From Agromyces albus (GTDB lineage: Bacteria; Actinomycetota; Actinomycetes; Actinomycetales; Microbacteriaceae), in contig NZ_SDPN01000035.1 of assembly GCF_004134825.1 (NCBI RefSeq), positions 1 to 44,081 on the forward strand: a DNA stretch of 44,081 nucleotides, written 5' to 3'. The notes below the pieces were generated by a model. The model was given only the letters and a program-made list of their open reading frames with translations, was not told where the DNA came from and searched no databases. Both the position numbers and the translations under genes were made by a program. Shown piece by piece: positions 28,433 through 36,826 of the stretch (position 1 is its first letter; each line of letters begins with the position of its first letter).

Positions 28433-29716
28433 ATGGCACGAAAGACAGCTCTGGCCGCTCTCGCGGGTGGCGTTCTGGTCACCCTGGCACTCACAGGATG
28501 CGGACGCGCGGACACGGCAGGCGCCGACGCCGAGGCCGGCGCCGCGATCGATGACAGCCCAGCGACCGGGACGATCGACGTCTGGGCGATGGGAACCGAG
28601 GGCGAGCTCCTACCCGACCTCGTCGCGGAGTTCGAGGAGCAGAACCCCGACGTGGACGTCAAGGTGACGGCGCTTCCGTGGACCGACTACGCGAAGAAGA
28701 TCGAGACCGCCGTGGCATCCGGGTCCACCCCCGACGCGACGATGATCGGATCCTCGGATCTGGCGTCGTTCGTGGCAGGGGGCGGCCTCGACCCGGTCCC
28801 CGACGGACTCGTCGACGACTCGTCCTTCTTCGCCGGCGCACAGTCGAGCACCGAGATCGACGGCGCCACCTACGCGGTGCCGTGGTACGTCGAGACCCGA
28901 GTCCTCTTCTACCGTGCAGATCTCGCGAAGGCGGCCGGTGTCGCGGCTCCGACGACGTGGGACGAATTCGATGAGTTCACCAAGGCTCTCCAGGGCGAGG
29001 GAGCCGAATGGGGCTTCTCCGCTCCCACTGGAGCGCCGTACACCTGGTCGGGTGTCCTCCCGTACATGTGGCAGGCAGGCGCGCAGCTCACTGACGACGG
29101 ACTCGAGGAGTTCACGTTCGACACCCCCGAGGCCCTCGAAGGCCTCGAACGGTACCAGTCGCTCTTCACGAGCGGCGTCGCGAGCCAGAACGGACCCGTC
29201 AACCTCGGCGAGATCGAGCCCCGGTTCGTCGCCGGCGAGGTCGGCTCGTTCATCTCCGGTCCGTGGGAGATGGGCCTGCTGACGCAGGCCGGCGGTGAGG
29301 GCTTCCTCGCGAACGTCGGGCTTGCCCCCATCCCTGCCGGACCCGACGCGAACACCTCGTACATCGGCGGAAGCCACTTCTCGGTATTCAAGGACGCGAA
29401 GAATCGAGATGGAGCCTGGAAACTCGTCCGGTGGATTTCGGATGCCGCGACGCAGGAGAAGTGGTTCGAGATCTCCGGCGACCTGCCCGCCGTCCAGTCC
29501 GCCTGGGAAGGCGATGCGCTCGCCTCCGACCCGAACCTCGCCGTGTTCGGTGAGCAGCTCGAGAGCGCTCAGAACGCCCCGCCTGTGACGACCTGGACCC
29601 AGATCGGCGCCCTCGTCGACAGCGAGGCCGAGAAGGTGGCCAAGGGCGTGAGCACCCCAGAGGACGCGCTCGCCGCGATCCAGTCCGGCGCCGAGAAGAT
29701 CGGTACGGGGAAGTAA
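28433..29716 (+). CDS. Sugar ABC transporter substrate-binding lipoprotein (family 1)
   Basis: 427 residues. A signal peptide with lipobox LTGC places the lipid-modified cysteine at residue 23. The mature part opens GTIDVWAMGTEGELLPDLVAEFEEQNPDV, and later holds LFYRADLAKAAGVAAPTTWDEF, typical of SBP_bac_1 (MalE/UgpB-like) oligosaccharide binders. A conserved GGSHFSVFKDAKN segment follows near residue 310. It should present an oligosaccharide to the two permeases encoded next. The ATG has GAGGAGA eight bases upstream. Substrate is inferred only from the downstream glycosidases. Confidence 0.93.
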   Translation: MARKTALAALAGGVLVTLALTGCGRADTAGADAEAGAAIDDSPATGTIDVWAMGTEGELLPDLVAEFEEQNPDVDVKVTALPWTDYAKKIETAVASGSTPDATMIGSSDLASFVAGGGLDPVPDGLVDDSSFFAGAQSSTEIDGATYAVPWYVETRVLFYRADLAKAAGVAAPTTWDEFDEFTKALQGEGAEWGFSAPTGAPYTWSGVLPYMWQAGAQLTDDGLEEFTFDTPEALEGLERYQSLFTSGVASQNGPVNLGEIEPRFVAGEVGSFISGPWEMGLLTQAGGEGFLANVGLAPIPAGPDANTSYIGGSHFSVFKDAKNRDGAWKLVRWISDAATQEKWFEISGDLPAVQSAWEGDALASDPNLAVFGEQLESAQNAPPVTTWTQIGALVDSEAEKVAKGVSTPEDALAAIQSGAEKIGTGK

Positions 29717-29721
29717 CACTC

Positions 29722-30690
29722 ATGACCACCCTGATCGCTCCTTCCGAGGCGGGGACCAGCTCCCCGCCTCGGAAGAGGGACCGCGCCCACTCGCGGTCAC
29801 CCCGGAGGAGGGACCGAGCCCGGGCGCGACGGACTCTGATCGCCTGGCTGTTCTGCAGCCCGTTCCTGTTCTTCTTCCTGCTCTTCGGCCTCTGGCCAGT
29901 ACTCGCATCGCTGCTGATGAGCTTCACCGACATCACCAGCCGCGACCTGCGCACCCCGTTCAACGTCGGATTCGTCGGGCTGGAGAACTACCTCGCGCTG
30001 TTCTCCGACGACACGTTCGTGCGCTCCGTGCTCAACACGCTCTACTTCGTCGTGGTCGGCATCCCGCTCACGATGATCGTCTCCCTGACGATCGCCGTCG
30101 CACTCAACTCGGGGATCAAGCGACTCAAAGCAGTCTTCCGCGTCGGCTACTTCGCACCCGTGGTCACTAGCATCATCGCGATCGCGGTCGTATGGCGGTA
30201 CATGTACCAGGACGACGGCCTGTTCAACGCGGCCCTGGCCGTAATCGGCATCGATGGGCCGGACTGGCTCAACGATCCCGCTTGGGCGATGCCGGCACTG
30301 ATCATCATGGCGGTGTGGAGGAACTTCGGCATCCCGATGGTCATCTTCCTGGCCGGGCTGCAGGCGATCCCCGCCGAGCTGCACGAGGCAGCCAGCGTGG
30401 ATGGCGCAGGCAAGTGGCGTTCATTCCGGAGCATTACGCTGCCGTTGCTCCGACCGACGACACTCGTCGTCGCCGTGCTGCTGAGCATCGCCTACCTGCA
30501 GTTCTTCGAAGAACCGTTCGTCATGACCGGCGGCGGCCCGTTGGACAGCACGACGTCGATCGGCTACTACGCCTACGAGCAGTTCGGGTTCGGTCTCTAC
30601 GGCATCGCCTCGGCGGCGTCCTATGTGCTCGTGCTCGTCATCGCGCTGCTCAGCTTCCTCCAGTTCCGCCTGTTCCGCTCCAGGAGTTGA
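29722..30690 (+). CDS. Sugar ABC transporter permease, MalF/UgpA type
   Basis: 322 residues. A basic, arginine-rich cytoplasmic N-terminus of about 37 residues precedes six membrane helices. The first is AWLFCSPFLFFFLLFGLWPV. FVGLENYLALFSDDTF is the characteristic loop after helix 1. The coupling loop (EAA motif) is ELHEAASVDGAGKWRSFRSI near residue 225. It pairs with the MalG-type subunit. The gene begins 5 bases after the binding-protein stop and ends one base before the next ATG. Confidence 0.94.
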   Translation: MTTLIAPSEAGTSSPPRKRDRAHSRSPRRRDRARARRTLIAWLFCSPFLFFFLLFGLWPVLASLLMSFTDITSRDLRTPFNVGFVGLENYLALFSDDTFVRSVLNTLYFVVVGIPLTMIVSLTIAVALNSGIKRLKAVFRVGYFAPVVTSIIAIAVVWRYMYQDDGLFNAALAVIGIDGPDWLNDPAWAMPALIIMAVWRNFGIPMVIFLAGLQAIPAELHEAASVDGAGKWRSFRSITLPLLRPTTLVVAVLLSIAYLQFFEEPFVMTGGGPLDSTTSIGYYAYEQFGFGLYGIASAASYVLVLVIALLSFLQFRLFRSRS

Positions 30691-30691
30691 C

Positions 30692-31540
30692 ATGACCATC
30701 GCCGCCCCGCGGCGCACTCTGCGGCGACCTTCGCTGCGTGCGCTGATCTACATCCTGCTTTCGCTCGGACTCGTCGTCACGCTGGCACCGTTCGCGTGGA
30801 TGCTGCTCGGCTCGATCAAACCGACCGGAGAGATCCTCGCGAACCCCAACCAGTGGCTTCCCGAGAATCCCACGCTGTCCAACTTCACCGACCTGCTCGC
30901 CAAGCAGAACTTCGGGCTGTACTTCTTCAACAGCGTCGTGGTCGCAATGGCGTGCGTCATCGGCAACCTGCTCTTCTGCTCGATGGCCGGCTACGCCCTC
31001 GCGAAGATCGACTTCGCCGGCAAGAAGGTGCTGTTCTCACTCGTACTTCTGATGCTCGTGGTACCCGGCATCGCGACATTCGTGCCCCTCTTCGTGCAGG
31101 TGAGCAACCTGGGAATGGCCAACAGCTACCTCGGCCTGGTCCTGCCCTACGTGGTCACCCCCCTCGGGGTCTTCCTCATGCGGCAGTTCATCGGCGAGAT
31201 TCCCGATTCGCTCCTCGAGGCCGCGCGGATCGACGGCGCGGGGGAGGCCCGCATCTTCTTCCGGTTGATCCTGCCGCTTTCAGGGCCGGCGTTGGCGACC
31301 CTCGCGATCCTCACATTCCTCGCACAGTGGAACAACTTCCTCTGGCCCCTCGTGATCGCACAGACCGACGACATGTACACCCTTCCGGTGGCGCTCGCGC
31401 TGTTCGCCGTCGGAGCCAACGGCACGAACTACGGCCTCCTCCTGGCCGGCTCGGTCGTCGTCGTGCTGCCGATGATCGTCGTCTTCCTCTTTCTTCAGCG
31501 CTACTTCATCCAGGGAATCGCGAGCACGGGAATCAAATGA
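30692..31540 (+). CDS. Sugar ABC transporter permease, MalG/UgpE type
   Basis: 282 residues with six predicted membrane helices. The opening helix leads into LAPFAWMLLGSIKPTGEI, the usual MalG start, and the EAA-type coupling loop is SLLEAARIDGAGEARIFFRLILPL near residue 180. It ends FLQRYFIQGIASTGIK, the conserved C-terminal signature (RYFxxGxxxGxxK). Start lies one base after the MalF-type stop; its own stop overlaps the glycosidase start in an ATGA. No ATP-binding subunit gene follows. Confidence 0.95.
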   Translation: MTIAAPRRTLRRPSLRALIYILLSLGLVVTLAPFAWMLLGSIKPTGEILANPNQWLPENPTLSNFTDLLAKQNFGLYFFNSVVVAMACVIGNLLFCSMAGYALAKIDFAGKKVLFSLVLLMLVVPGIATFVPLFVQVSNLGMANSYLGLVLPYVVTPLGVFLMRQFIGEIPDSLLEAARIDGAGEARIFFRLILPLSGPALATLAILTFLAQWNNFLWPLVIAQTDDMYTLPVALALFAVGANGTNYGLLLAGSVVVVLPMIVVFLFLQRYFIQGIASTGIK

Positions 31541-33150
31541 CCTACACGAGCACCACAGCCGTCGACACGGCGCCTCACCTCGACCGAACGACGGACCGTG
31601 CGCAGCTGATCGTCGACGGCAAGCCGTTTCCCGTTCTCGGCATCGAGCTGCACAACTCCTCCACTTCCGGCGTGAGCGCGCTGGCCCGCGGGTTCGAGGT
31701 CGCGCAGGCCGTCAACGCGAACACCGTCCTGGCCAGCGTGACGTGGGAATCCGTGGAGCCGATCCAGGGCACGTTCGACTTCTCCTCCGTTGAGCTGCTC
31801 GTGTCCGAAGCGCGGAAGTCCGGGATGCGCCTGGTGCTGCTGTGGTTCGGAGCGTGGAAGAACGGGTCTTCCAGTTACGCGCCCGCATGGGTCAAACGGG
31901 ACTGGGAGCGCTATCCCCGCTGCGTTCTCGCCGACGGACGACTCTCCGACACCCTGACGCCGTTCGGCCCGACCGAGCTCGACGCGGACGCGTTCCACGC
32001 TCTCGTCGAGTATGTCGAGACGATCGACTCCGATCAGCGCACCGTGCTGATGATCCAGATCGAGAACGAGATCGGGTTGCTCGGCGCATCCCGGGACAAC
32101 TCGGAGTGGGCGGATGCCGCATTCCATGCCCCGATACCGCTGATTCTGAGCGACATCCTCGCACAACGACCCGGGTTCGAGCACGGCACATCGCAGTCGT
32201 GGTCCGCCGTATCGGGCGACCCGCTCGGGCGTGACGAGGCGTTCATGGCCTGGGGCTACGCCTCCCACGTGGAGCATCTTGCGTCCCGAGCACGGCAGGT
32301 GACCGCGCTGCCGCTCTTCGTGAACGCCTGGCTTGACAGTGACATCGAAATCGAGATCGAAGGATTCCCTGTCGGCGGCGGCCAAGTTCCCGGAACATAC
32401 CCCAGCGGCGGACCTCTTCCACGTGTCGCCGACGTGTGGACCACGGTCGCGCCCAGTCTGGACCTGCTCGCTCCCGACCTGTACTTCGGTGACCCCGACA
32501 CGGTCTTGGGAGCCTTCGCCGAAGTCTCGCGAGGGCTGTTCATCCCCGAACAGCGCCGCGACCTGTCGGGGATCGGCACCGCGTTCCTGGCGATGGGTCA
32601 ATACCGTGCAATCGGTGTCTCGCCCTTCGGCGTCGACTCCGCCGAGCACTCCGAGATCGTCCCGCTCGCCGACGCGTACCGACTCCTCGAGGCGGCACAC
32701 ACCGCCCGCATGGACGCCACAACCGGGGGAGGGAGCGTCGGTTTCCACCTCTCCGATGCGATCCCCACCGTGACGCGGGAGCTCGGGCGCACCGTCCTCT
32801 CAGTCAGCCGACTGACACGCCTCGGCGTCGACCCCGCCGGCGGGCAGGGCTACGGCGTGGTGGTTGAGCTCGGTGAGGACCGCTATCTCGCCGTGGGCCG
32901 TGGATTCCGCATCGAGTTCGGCGACCGCGACCCGGAGTCGCAAGTCGGGCTGGAATCCGTCGACGAGCTCGGCTCCGACGGCAGGCGCGCCCGCCGGCTC
33001 AACGGAGACGAGACCGCAGGCGGCGCAGCGGTGCTCCACCCGCCCATGGAGCGCACCGTCAGCCCATTCCCCATCCCGATGGACAACGCCCATACCGGCA
33101 TCTCCCGATTCACGGTGTACCGGATGCCCCGCCATGACCGGCGCGGCTGA
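31537..33150 (+). CDS. GH35-like beta-galactosidase (Bgl35A/DUF5597 type)
   Basis: 537 residues, no signal peptide, so cytoplasmic. The N-terminal TIM barrel opens QLIVDGKPFPVLGIELHNSS and holds VLLWFGAWKNGSSSYAPAWV. The acid/base glutamate is in MIQIENEIG (Glu178) and the nucleophile in LFIPEQRRD (Glu338). The C-terminal part resembles the DUF5597 domain found in Cellvibrio Bgl35A-type enzymes, which cut galactose from xyloglucan oligosaccharides. A beta-galactosidase role on imported oligosaccharides is the best guess; GH42-like annotation is the main alternative. It is coupled to the permease by an ATGA overlap. Confidence 0.85.
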   Translation: MTYTSTTAVDTAPHLDRTTDRAQLIVDGKPFPVLGIELHNSSTSGVSALARGFEVAQAVNANTVLASVTWESVEPIQGTFDFSSVELLVSEARKSGMRLVLLWFGAWKNGSSSYAPAWVKRDWERYPRCVLADGRLSDTLTPFGPTELDADAFHALVEYVETIDSDQRTVLMIQIENEIGLLGASRDNSEWADAAFHAPIPLILSDILAQRPGFEHGTSQSWSAVSGDPLGRDEAFMAWGYASHVEHLASRARQVTALPLFVNAWLDSDIEIEIEGFPVGGGQVPGTYPSGGPLPRVADVWTTVAPSLDLLAPDLYFGDPDTVLGAFAEVSRGLFIPEQRRDLSGIGTAFLAMGQYRAIGVSPFGVDSAEHSEIVPLADAYRLLEAAHTARMDATTGGGSVGFHLSDAIPTVTRELGRTVLSVSRLTRLGVDPAGGQGYGVVVELGEDRYLAVGRGFRIEFGDRDPESQVGLESVDELGSDGRRARRLNGDETAGGAAVLHPPMERTVSPFPIPMDNAHTGISRFTVYRMPRHDRRG

Positions 33151-33163
33151 GGGCAGCGAGCAT

Positions 33164-33177
33164 TTGCACCATTGCAC
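33164..33177 (+). repeat. Paired TTGCAC motifs before the GH1 gene
   Basis: TTGCAC occurs at 33164-33169 and 33172-33177 in the 48-base gap between the two glycosidase genes. The flanks TTTG and CAAA make it near-palindromic. The same TTGCAC is the -35 of the operon promoter at 28362. It might be a second control point or chance. Confidence 0.3.
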
Positions 33178-33198
33178 AAACCAACGAAGGAAGAACAT

Positions 33199-34398
33199 AT
33201 GAACGTCGAGCGCGGGTTTCTCTGGGGAGCCTCATCCGCCCCACTTCAGGTCGAGGGCAACAACGTGAGCAGCGATTGGTGGGCGCGGGAGGAATCCATC
33301 CCAGGGATGGTGGCGAGCGGCGACGCCATCGACTCGTACCACCGATACCCCGAGGACATGCGCCTGCTCGCGGACGCGGGCCTGAACGCGTACCGCTTCG
33401 GAATCGAGTGGGCTCGGATCGAACCGCGGCAGGGTCAGATCTCGCGAGCGCAGCTCGCGCACTACCGCCGGATGATCGACACGGCCAGGAATCTGGGCCT
33501 CACGCCCGTCGTGACCCTGCACCATTTCACCAGCCCGCAGTGGTTCGCTGAGCTGGGCGGTTGGATGGCGGCTGACGCCGTCGATCACTTCGTCCGCTAC
33601 GTGCGCACCGTGATCCCGATCCTCGACGAGGTGGAGTGGGTCGCCACCATCAACGAACCCAACATGATGACCATGATGATCGAGATGGCCCGAGCGGCCG
33701 AGTCAGGTGAGCTGCCGGAATGGCAGAGCCCGACGGTCGAGGGCGCCGTCCAACCTCTGCTCCCGATCCCGGATCCGCAGGTCGGACGTCGCTTCGTCGA
33801 GGCGCATCACGCCGTGCGGGATCTCATCCGCGACGCCACCGGTGCGAAGGTTGGCTGGACCGTTGCGAATCAAGCGCTCACCGCCACTCCGGGCAACGAG
33901 GCGAAGCACCTCGAGATCCAATACGCGCTGGAAGACCTCTACCTCGAGGCGGCCCGCGGTGACGACTTCATCGGAGTGCAGGCCTACTCCAGTCAACAGG
34001 TGGACGAGAACGGACTCGTGCCACACGCACCGCACCCCGACAACACCCTCGTGGGAACGTCCTACCGACCGGATGCGCTGGGAATGGCGGTTCGGCACAC
34101 CTGGGATGTCACGGGCGGTGTTCCGATCCTCGTCACCGAGAACGGGATCGCGAGCGGAGACGATGCCCGGCGCATCGACTACACCTCCGGAGCCCTCCGC
34201 GGCCTGTTCTCCGCGATGGCAGACGATGTCGACGTCCGCGGCTACCTGCACTGGACTGCACTCGACAACTACGAATGGGGGCACTGGGAGCCGACCTTCG
34301 GGCTGATCGCGGTCGATCGGGAAACCTTCGAGCGCACACCCAAGCCGAGCCTCGCCTGGCTCGGAGACGTCGCCCGCCGGGGTGGATTGCCAGCGTGA
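33199..34398 (+). CDS. Glycoside hydrolase family 1 beta-glucosidase
   Basis: 399 residues, somewhat shorter than the usual 440-480. GH1 signatures: GFLWGASSAPLQVEGN at the start, YRFGIEWARIEP, the acid/base in TINEPN (Glu153), the nucleophile in LVTENG (Glu314), and HWTALDNYEWGHWEPTFGL. No signal peptide, so it acts in the cytoplasm on beta-glucosides or related disaccharides. The ATG has AAGGAAG upstream; an in-frame ATG nine codons earlier lacks a site. The frame is coupled to the oxidoreductase by a GTGA overlap. With the GH35-like enzyme it could strip galactose and then glucose from one substrate. Confidence 0.93.
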   Translation: MNVERGFLWGASSAPLQVEGNNVSSDWWAREESIPGMVASGDAIDSYHRYPEDMRLLADAGLNAYRFGIEWARIEPRQGQISRAQLAHYRRMIDTARNLGLTPVVTLHHFTSPQWFAELGGWMAADAVDHFVRYVRTVIPILDEVEWVATINEPNMMTMMIEMARAAESGELPEWQSPTVEGAVQPLLPIPDPQVGRRFVEAHHAVRDLIRDATGAKVGWTVANQALTATPGNEAKHLEIQYALEDLYLEAARGDDFIGVQAYSSQQVDENGLVPHAPHPDNTLVGTSYRPDALGMAVRHTWDVTGGVPILVTENGIASGDDARRIDYTSGALRGLFSAMADDVDVRGYLHWTALDNYEWGHWEPTFGLIAVDRETFERTPKPSLAWLGDVARRGGLPA

Positions 34399-35393
34399 CC
34401 ACGCCCCCGCAGCGCTGGGCCCTCATCGGCACCGGCACGATCTCGCGCTCGATCGCGGCCGACCTGGCCCGATGCGCGGGAGCCGAAGCCGTCGTGGTAC
34501 ACAGCCGGGACCCCGAAAAGGCGGCGCGCTTCGCCACGGAATTCGGAATCGCGAAGGCGACGGCTGACTACGCCGCCATCCTCGCCGACGACTCGATCGA
34601 TGCCATCTACCTTGCGACCCCGTTCGCCACCCACCACCGGATGAGCCGTGAGGCTCTGCTGGCAGGCAAGCACGTCCTGGTCGAGAAGCCGATGGCGATG
34701 AGCACCGCCGAGGTTGCGGACCTGTTCGGCCTTGCCGCCGCACAGGGCGTCTTCCTGATGGAGGCCATGTGGATGAAATTCACCCCTGGGTTCCTGCGGT
34801 TGCGCGAGGAGGTCGCACGGGGACGAATCGGTGAGGTGCGCAGCGTGCGGGCGTCGTTCGGAGCACCGTTCCCCGAAGGCGGCAGCCGCTGGGATCTCGC
34901 GGCGAGTGGCGGCGCGCTACTCGATCAGGGAATCTATCCGGTCACCCTCGCGCACGCGCTGCTCGGTTCCCCGGAGTCGATCTCCGCGCGGGGAACGACC
35001 CGCGCCGACGGTCTCGACCTGTCCGAACACTTCACGTTCGAGTATCCGGGCGGTGCGTTCGCGCAGGGAGGGAGCTCCATGGTCGAGTTCCTCGACCTCG
35101 CGGCATCCGTCAACGGAACCATCGGCTGGATCGACATCCCTCCCTATTTCTGGGGAGTCAGACGGCTCGAGATCCATGCCGGCGCCACACAAGAGTCCTT
35201 CGAGCGACCGGAGGTTGTGGAATTCGACGAGCCGGGAGACGGCTACGTGCCGATGCTCAGCGAGGTCATCCGCGCCATCGACGCCGGAATGCTCCAGCAT
35301 CCTGAACATGACGCCAACGCCACCGTCGACGTCTTCACCCTGCTCGACGAGATCATGTTCCAGGTGCGGCAGTCCGCAGGCGCTCAACCCTGA
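34395..35393 (+). CDS. Gfo/Idh/MocA family oxidoreductase
   Basis: 332 residues. The Rossmann fold starts WALIGTGTISRSIAADLA, and the catalytic-lysine motif EKP is at residues 97-99 (HVLVEKPMAMS). The C-terminal domain has SGGALLDQGIYPVTLAHALLG, a pattern of the dihydrodiol dehydrogenase/glucose-fructose oxidoreductase branch. It probably oxidises or epimerises a sugar released by the glycosidases with NAD(P). GTG start in a GTGA overlap with the GH1 stop. It is the last gene of the operon; the 52-base gap after it has only weak pairing (GGCGCAC/GTGCC near 35401). Confidence 0.92.
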   Translation: MTTPPQRWALIGTGTISRSIAADLARCAGAEAVVVHSRDPEKAARFATEFGIAKATADYAAILADDSIDAIYLATPFATHHRMSREALLAGKHVLVEKPMAMSTAEVADLFGLAAAQGVFLMEAMWMKFTPGFLRLREEVARGRIGEVRSVRASFGAPFPEGGSRWDLAASGGALLDQGIYPVTLAHALLGSPESISARGTTRADGLDLSEHFTFEYPGGAFAQGGSSMVEFLDLAASVNGTIGWIDIPPYFWGVRRLEIHAGATQESFERPEVVEFDEPGDGYVPMLSEVIRAIDAGMLQHPEHDANATVDVFTLLDEIMFQVRQSAGAQP

Positions 35394-35445
35394 TCGTGTC
35401 GGCGCACTCAGTGCCGCGACGATCGCAGGGGTTTTCGCGTCGTGT

Positions 35446-35919
35446 TCAGAAGAGATCCTCGCCGGGCAGCTCGGCGGCTTGGCGGATCCAGCTCGCAATG
35501 AGCTCATCGTCGAGCTCCTCATCCTCATGGATGTCGAGGTAGCGCACGCGCTCATGCTTGGACTCTCCAGGAGGGGGAGGGTCAAGCGACGTGCCGTTGT
35601 GCCAGGCCACCTTCACGTGCCTCGTGAAGCAGTGGAAATCGAGGAACCACCCGTTGCCCTCAGTCCCGTAGAACGGCGAGTTCCAGCGGACCGCCTTGCG
35701 CACGTCGGGGAGGGTACGCACGATGAGGTTGTCGAGGTGGCGGCCGACGTCGCGTTTCCATCCCGGCATCGCGTCGATATACGCCTGGACGGGCTCATCG
35801 CCGTCGCCCTTCGGAATCTGCGGGTTGCCGCCTGCCAGCAGGCGGGGCTTCCCTGATGGCTGCTGTGCCATGGGCGTCATGTTAGCCGCTTCGTCTGCAG
35901 CCGAGAAGGCCGTCTTCAT
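35446..35919 (-). CDS. DUF1801 domain-containing protein
   Basis: 157 residues. The segment MPGWKRDVGRHLDNLIVRTLPDVRKAVRWNSPFYG-like (about 50-85) and FLDFHCFTRHVKVAWHNGT are typical of the DUF1801/YdhG family, a small fold of unknown role. The start ATG at 35919 overlaps the upstream phosphotransferase stop in an ATGA, which favours it over the ATGs at codons 14 and 17. The tail is acidic (IHEDEELDDEL). Base composition is less GC-rich than the core genes. Confidence 0.8.
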   Translation of the reverse strand: MKTAFSAADEAANMTPMAQQPSGKPRLLAGGNPQIPKGDGDEPVQAYIDAMPGWKRDVGRHLDNLIVRTLPDVRKAVRWNSPFYGTEGNGWFLDFHCFTRHVKVAWHNGTSLDPPPPGESKHERVRYLDIHEDEELDDELIASWIRQAAELPGEDLF

Positions 35920-36671
35920 GGGGCCGTCAGGGCCTGGTCCCAGACGGGGAGGTTCTGGCGTACGTAGTCAGCAGCACCCCGCCAGTGCTCGCCGTGGCCG
36001 GCAACATACATGTCAGCCCATGGCTGGAATCCGGTCTCGTGCGAGGACTTCAGGAGATCGTGCATGGCCGCTGTTCGTTTCGCCATGGCGGCCGGCAGCG
36101 CAGTGCGCAGCGCGATATCTGCCCCATACCCATCGACGACTGCTCGCAATCTCAACGCAGCCTCGTGCACCGGTTGCCCGTCGACCAGCAGGCCGAAGGA
36201 CTGCGCGGCATAGGCCAGATCCCACAGCCTCGTGCTCGGACCCGCGCCGTCCCAGTCTATGAATACCCAACGATCTCCCATGATGAGGTTCCACGGGGCG
36301 AGGTCGTTGTGGCACATCAGGTCGGGGTGCTCCACCGGCAGCAGTACGTTCCAACCATCCGGGTCGGGCATGGCGAAACTCTTACTCGCGTCATGGATCT
36401 GCCGGATCATCCGACCGACCCTCATCAGATCTTCGTGTCCGAGGGGCAGTTGTTCCAGGGCGGATTTGCCTTCGACGAATTCGACGACATGCCGACCCTC
36501 TCCGTCGCGGCCGAGGGGCGTTGGGACATCAACCCCAGCCGCGCGGAGCGCGCCGAGATAGGCCTGAACGGTGGCTGAATTCTCCAGCCACGGTTTTCGG
36601 ACGGTGTTGCCCTTCCGCACAACACGCTCCGAAGCATTCCCACCCGTCAGTTCCTGCTCATGCTCGAACAC
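35916..36671 (-). CDS. Phosphotransferase (APH / choline kinase-like)
   Basis: About 251 residues from a GTG at 36671. The kinase-like catalytic loop HNDLAPWNLIMGD (His121, Asp123, Asn128) and the metal-binding FIDWDGAGPSTRLWDLAYAA identify the APH fold. The short N-lobe begins near VVRKGNTVRKPW (Lys probable ATP contact). Members phosphorylate aminoglycosides, sugars, choline or unknown small molecules; nothing here shows antibiotic resistance. The frame is open another 71 codons upstream, but that part is arginine-rich and overlaps nothing recognisable, so the start is uncertain. It is coupled to DUF1801. Confidence 0.85.
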   Translation of the reverse strand: MFEHEQELTGGNASERVVRKGNTVRKPWLENSATVQAYLGALRAAGVDVPTPLGRDGEGRHVVEFVEGKSALEQLPLGHEDLMRVGRMIRQIHDASKSFAMPDPDGWNVLLPVEHPDLMCHNDLAPWNLIMGDRWVFIDWDGAGPSTRLWDLAYAAQSFGLLVDGQPVHEAALRLRAVVDGYGADIALRTALPAAMAKRTAAMHDLLKSSHETGFQPWADMYVAGHGEHWRGAADYVRQNLPVWDQALTAP

Positions 36672-36826
36672 CGAAGCAGCTAGCGGTCGGCAACCGGCTC
36701 GACCAAGGCCCGTCGACGCATTCTGAGCGAGGGCGCGTCGCGTTCGGGCCTGGATGTCACGCCCCAATAGGGTTGACCCGCCCGTCTCACCCCAAGACAC
36801 CCGAACGATTGCCGCGCCAAGACCTG

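Noticed and set aside
27594..35436. CAGGGGTT at tRNA-Ala, its terminator and near 35428 as att sites
   Set aside because: An 8-base match is too short in this composition, and no integrase is present. Kept only as a weak hint.
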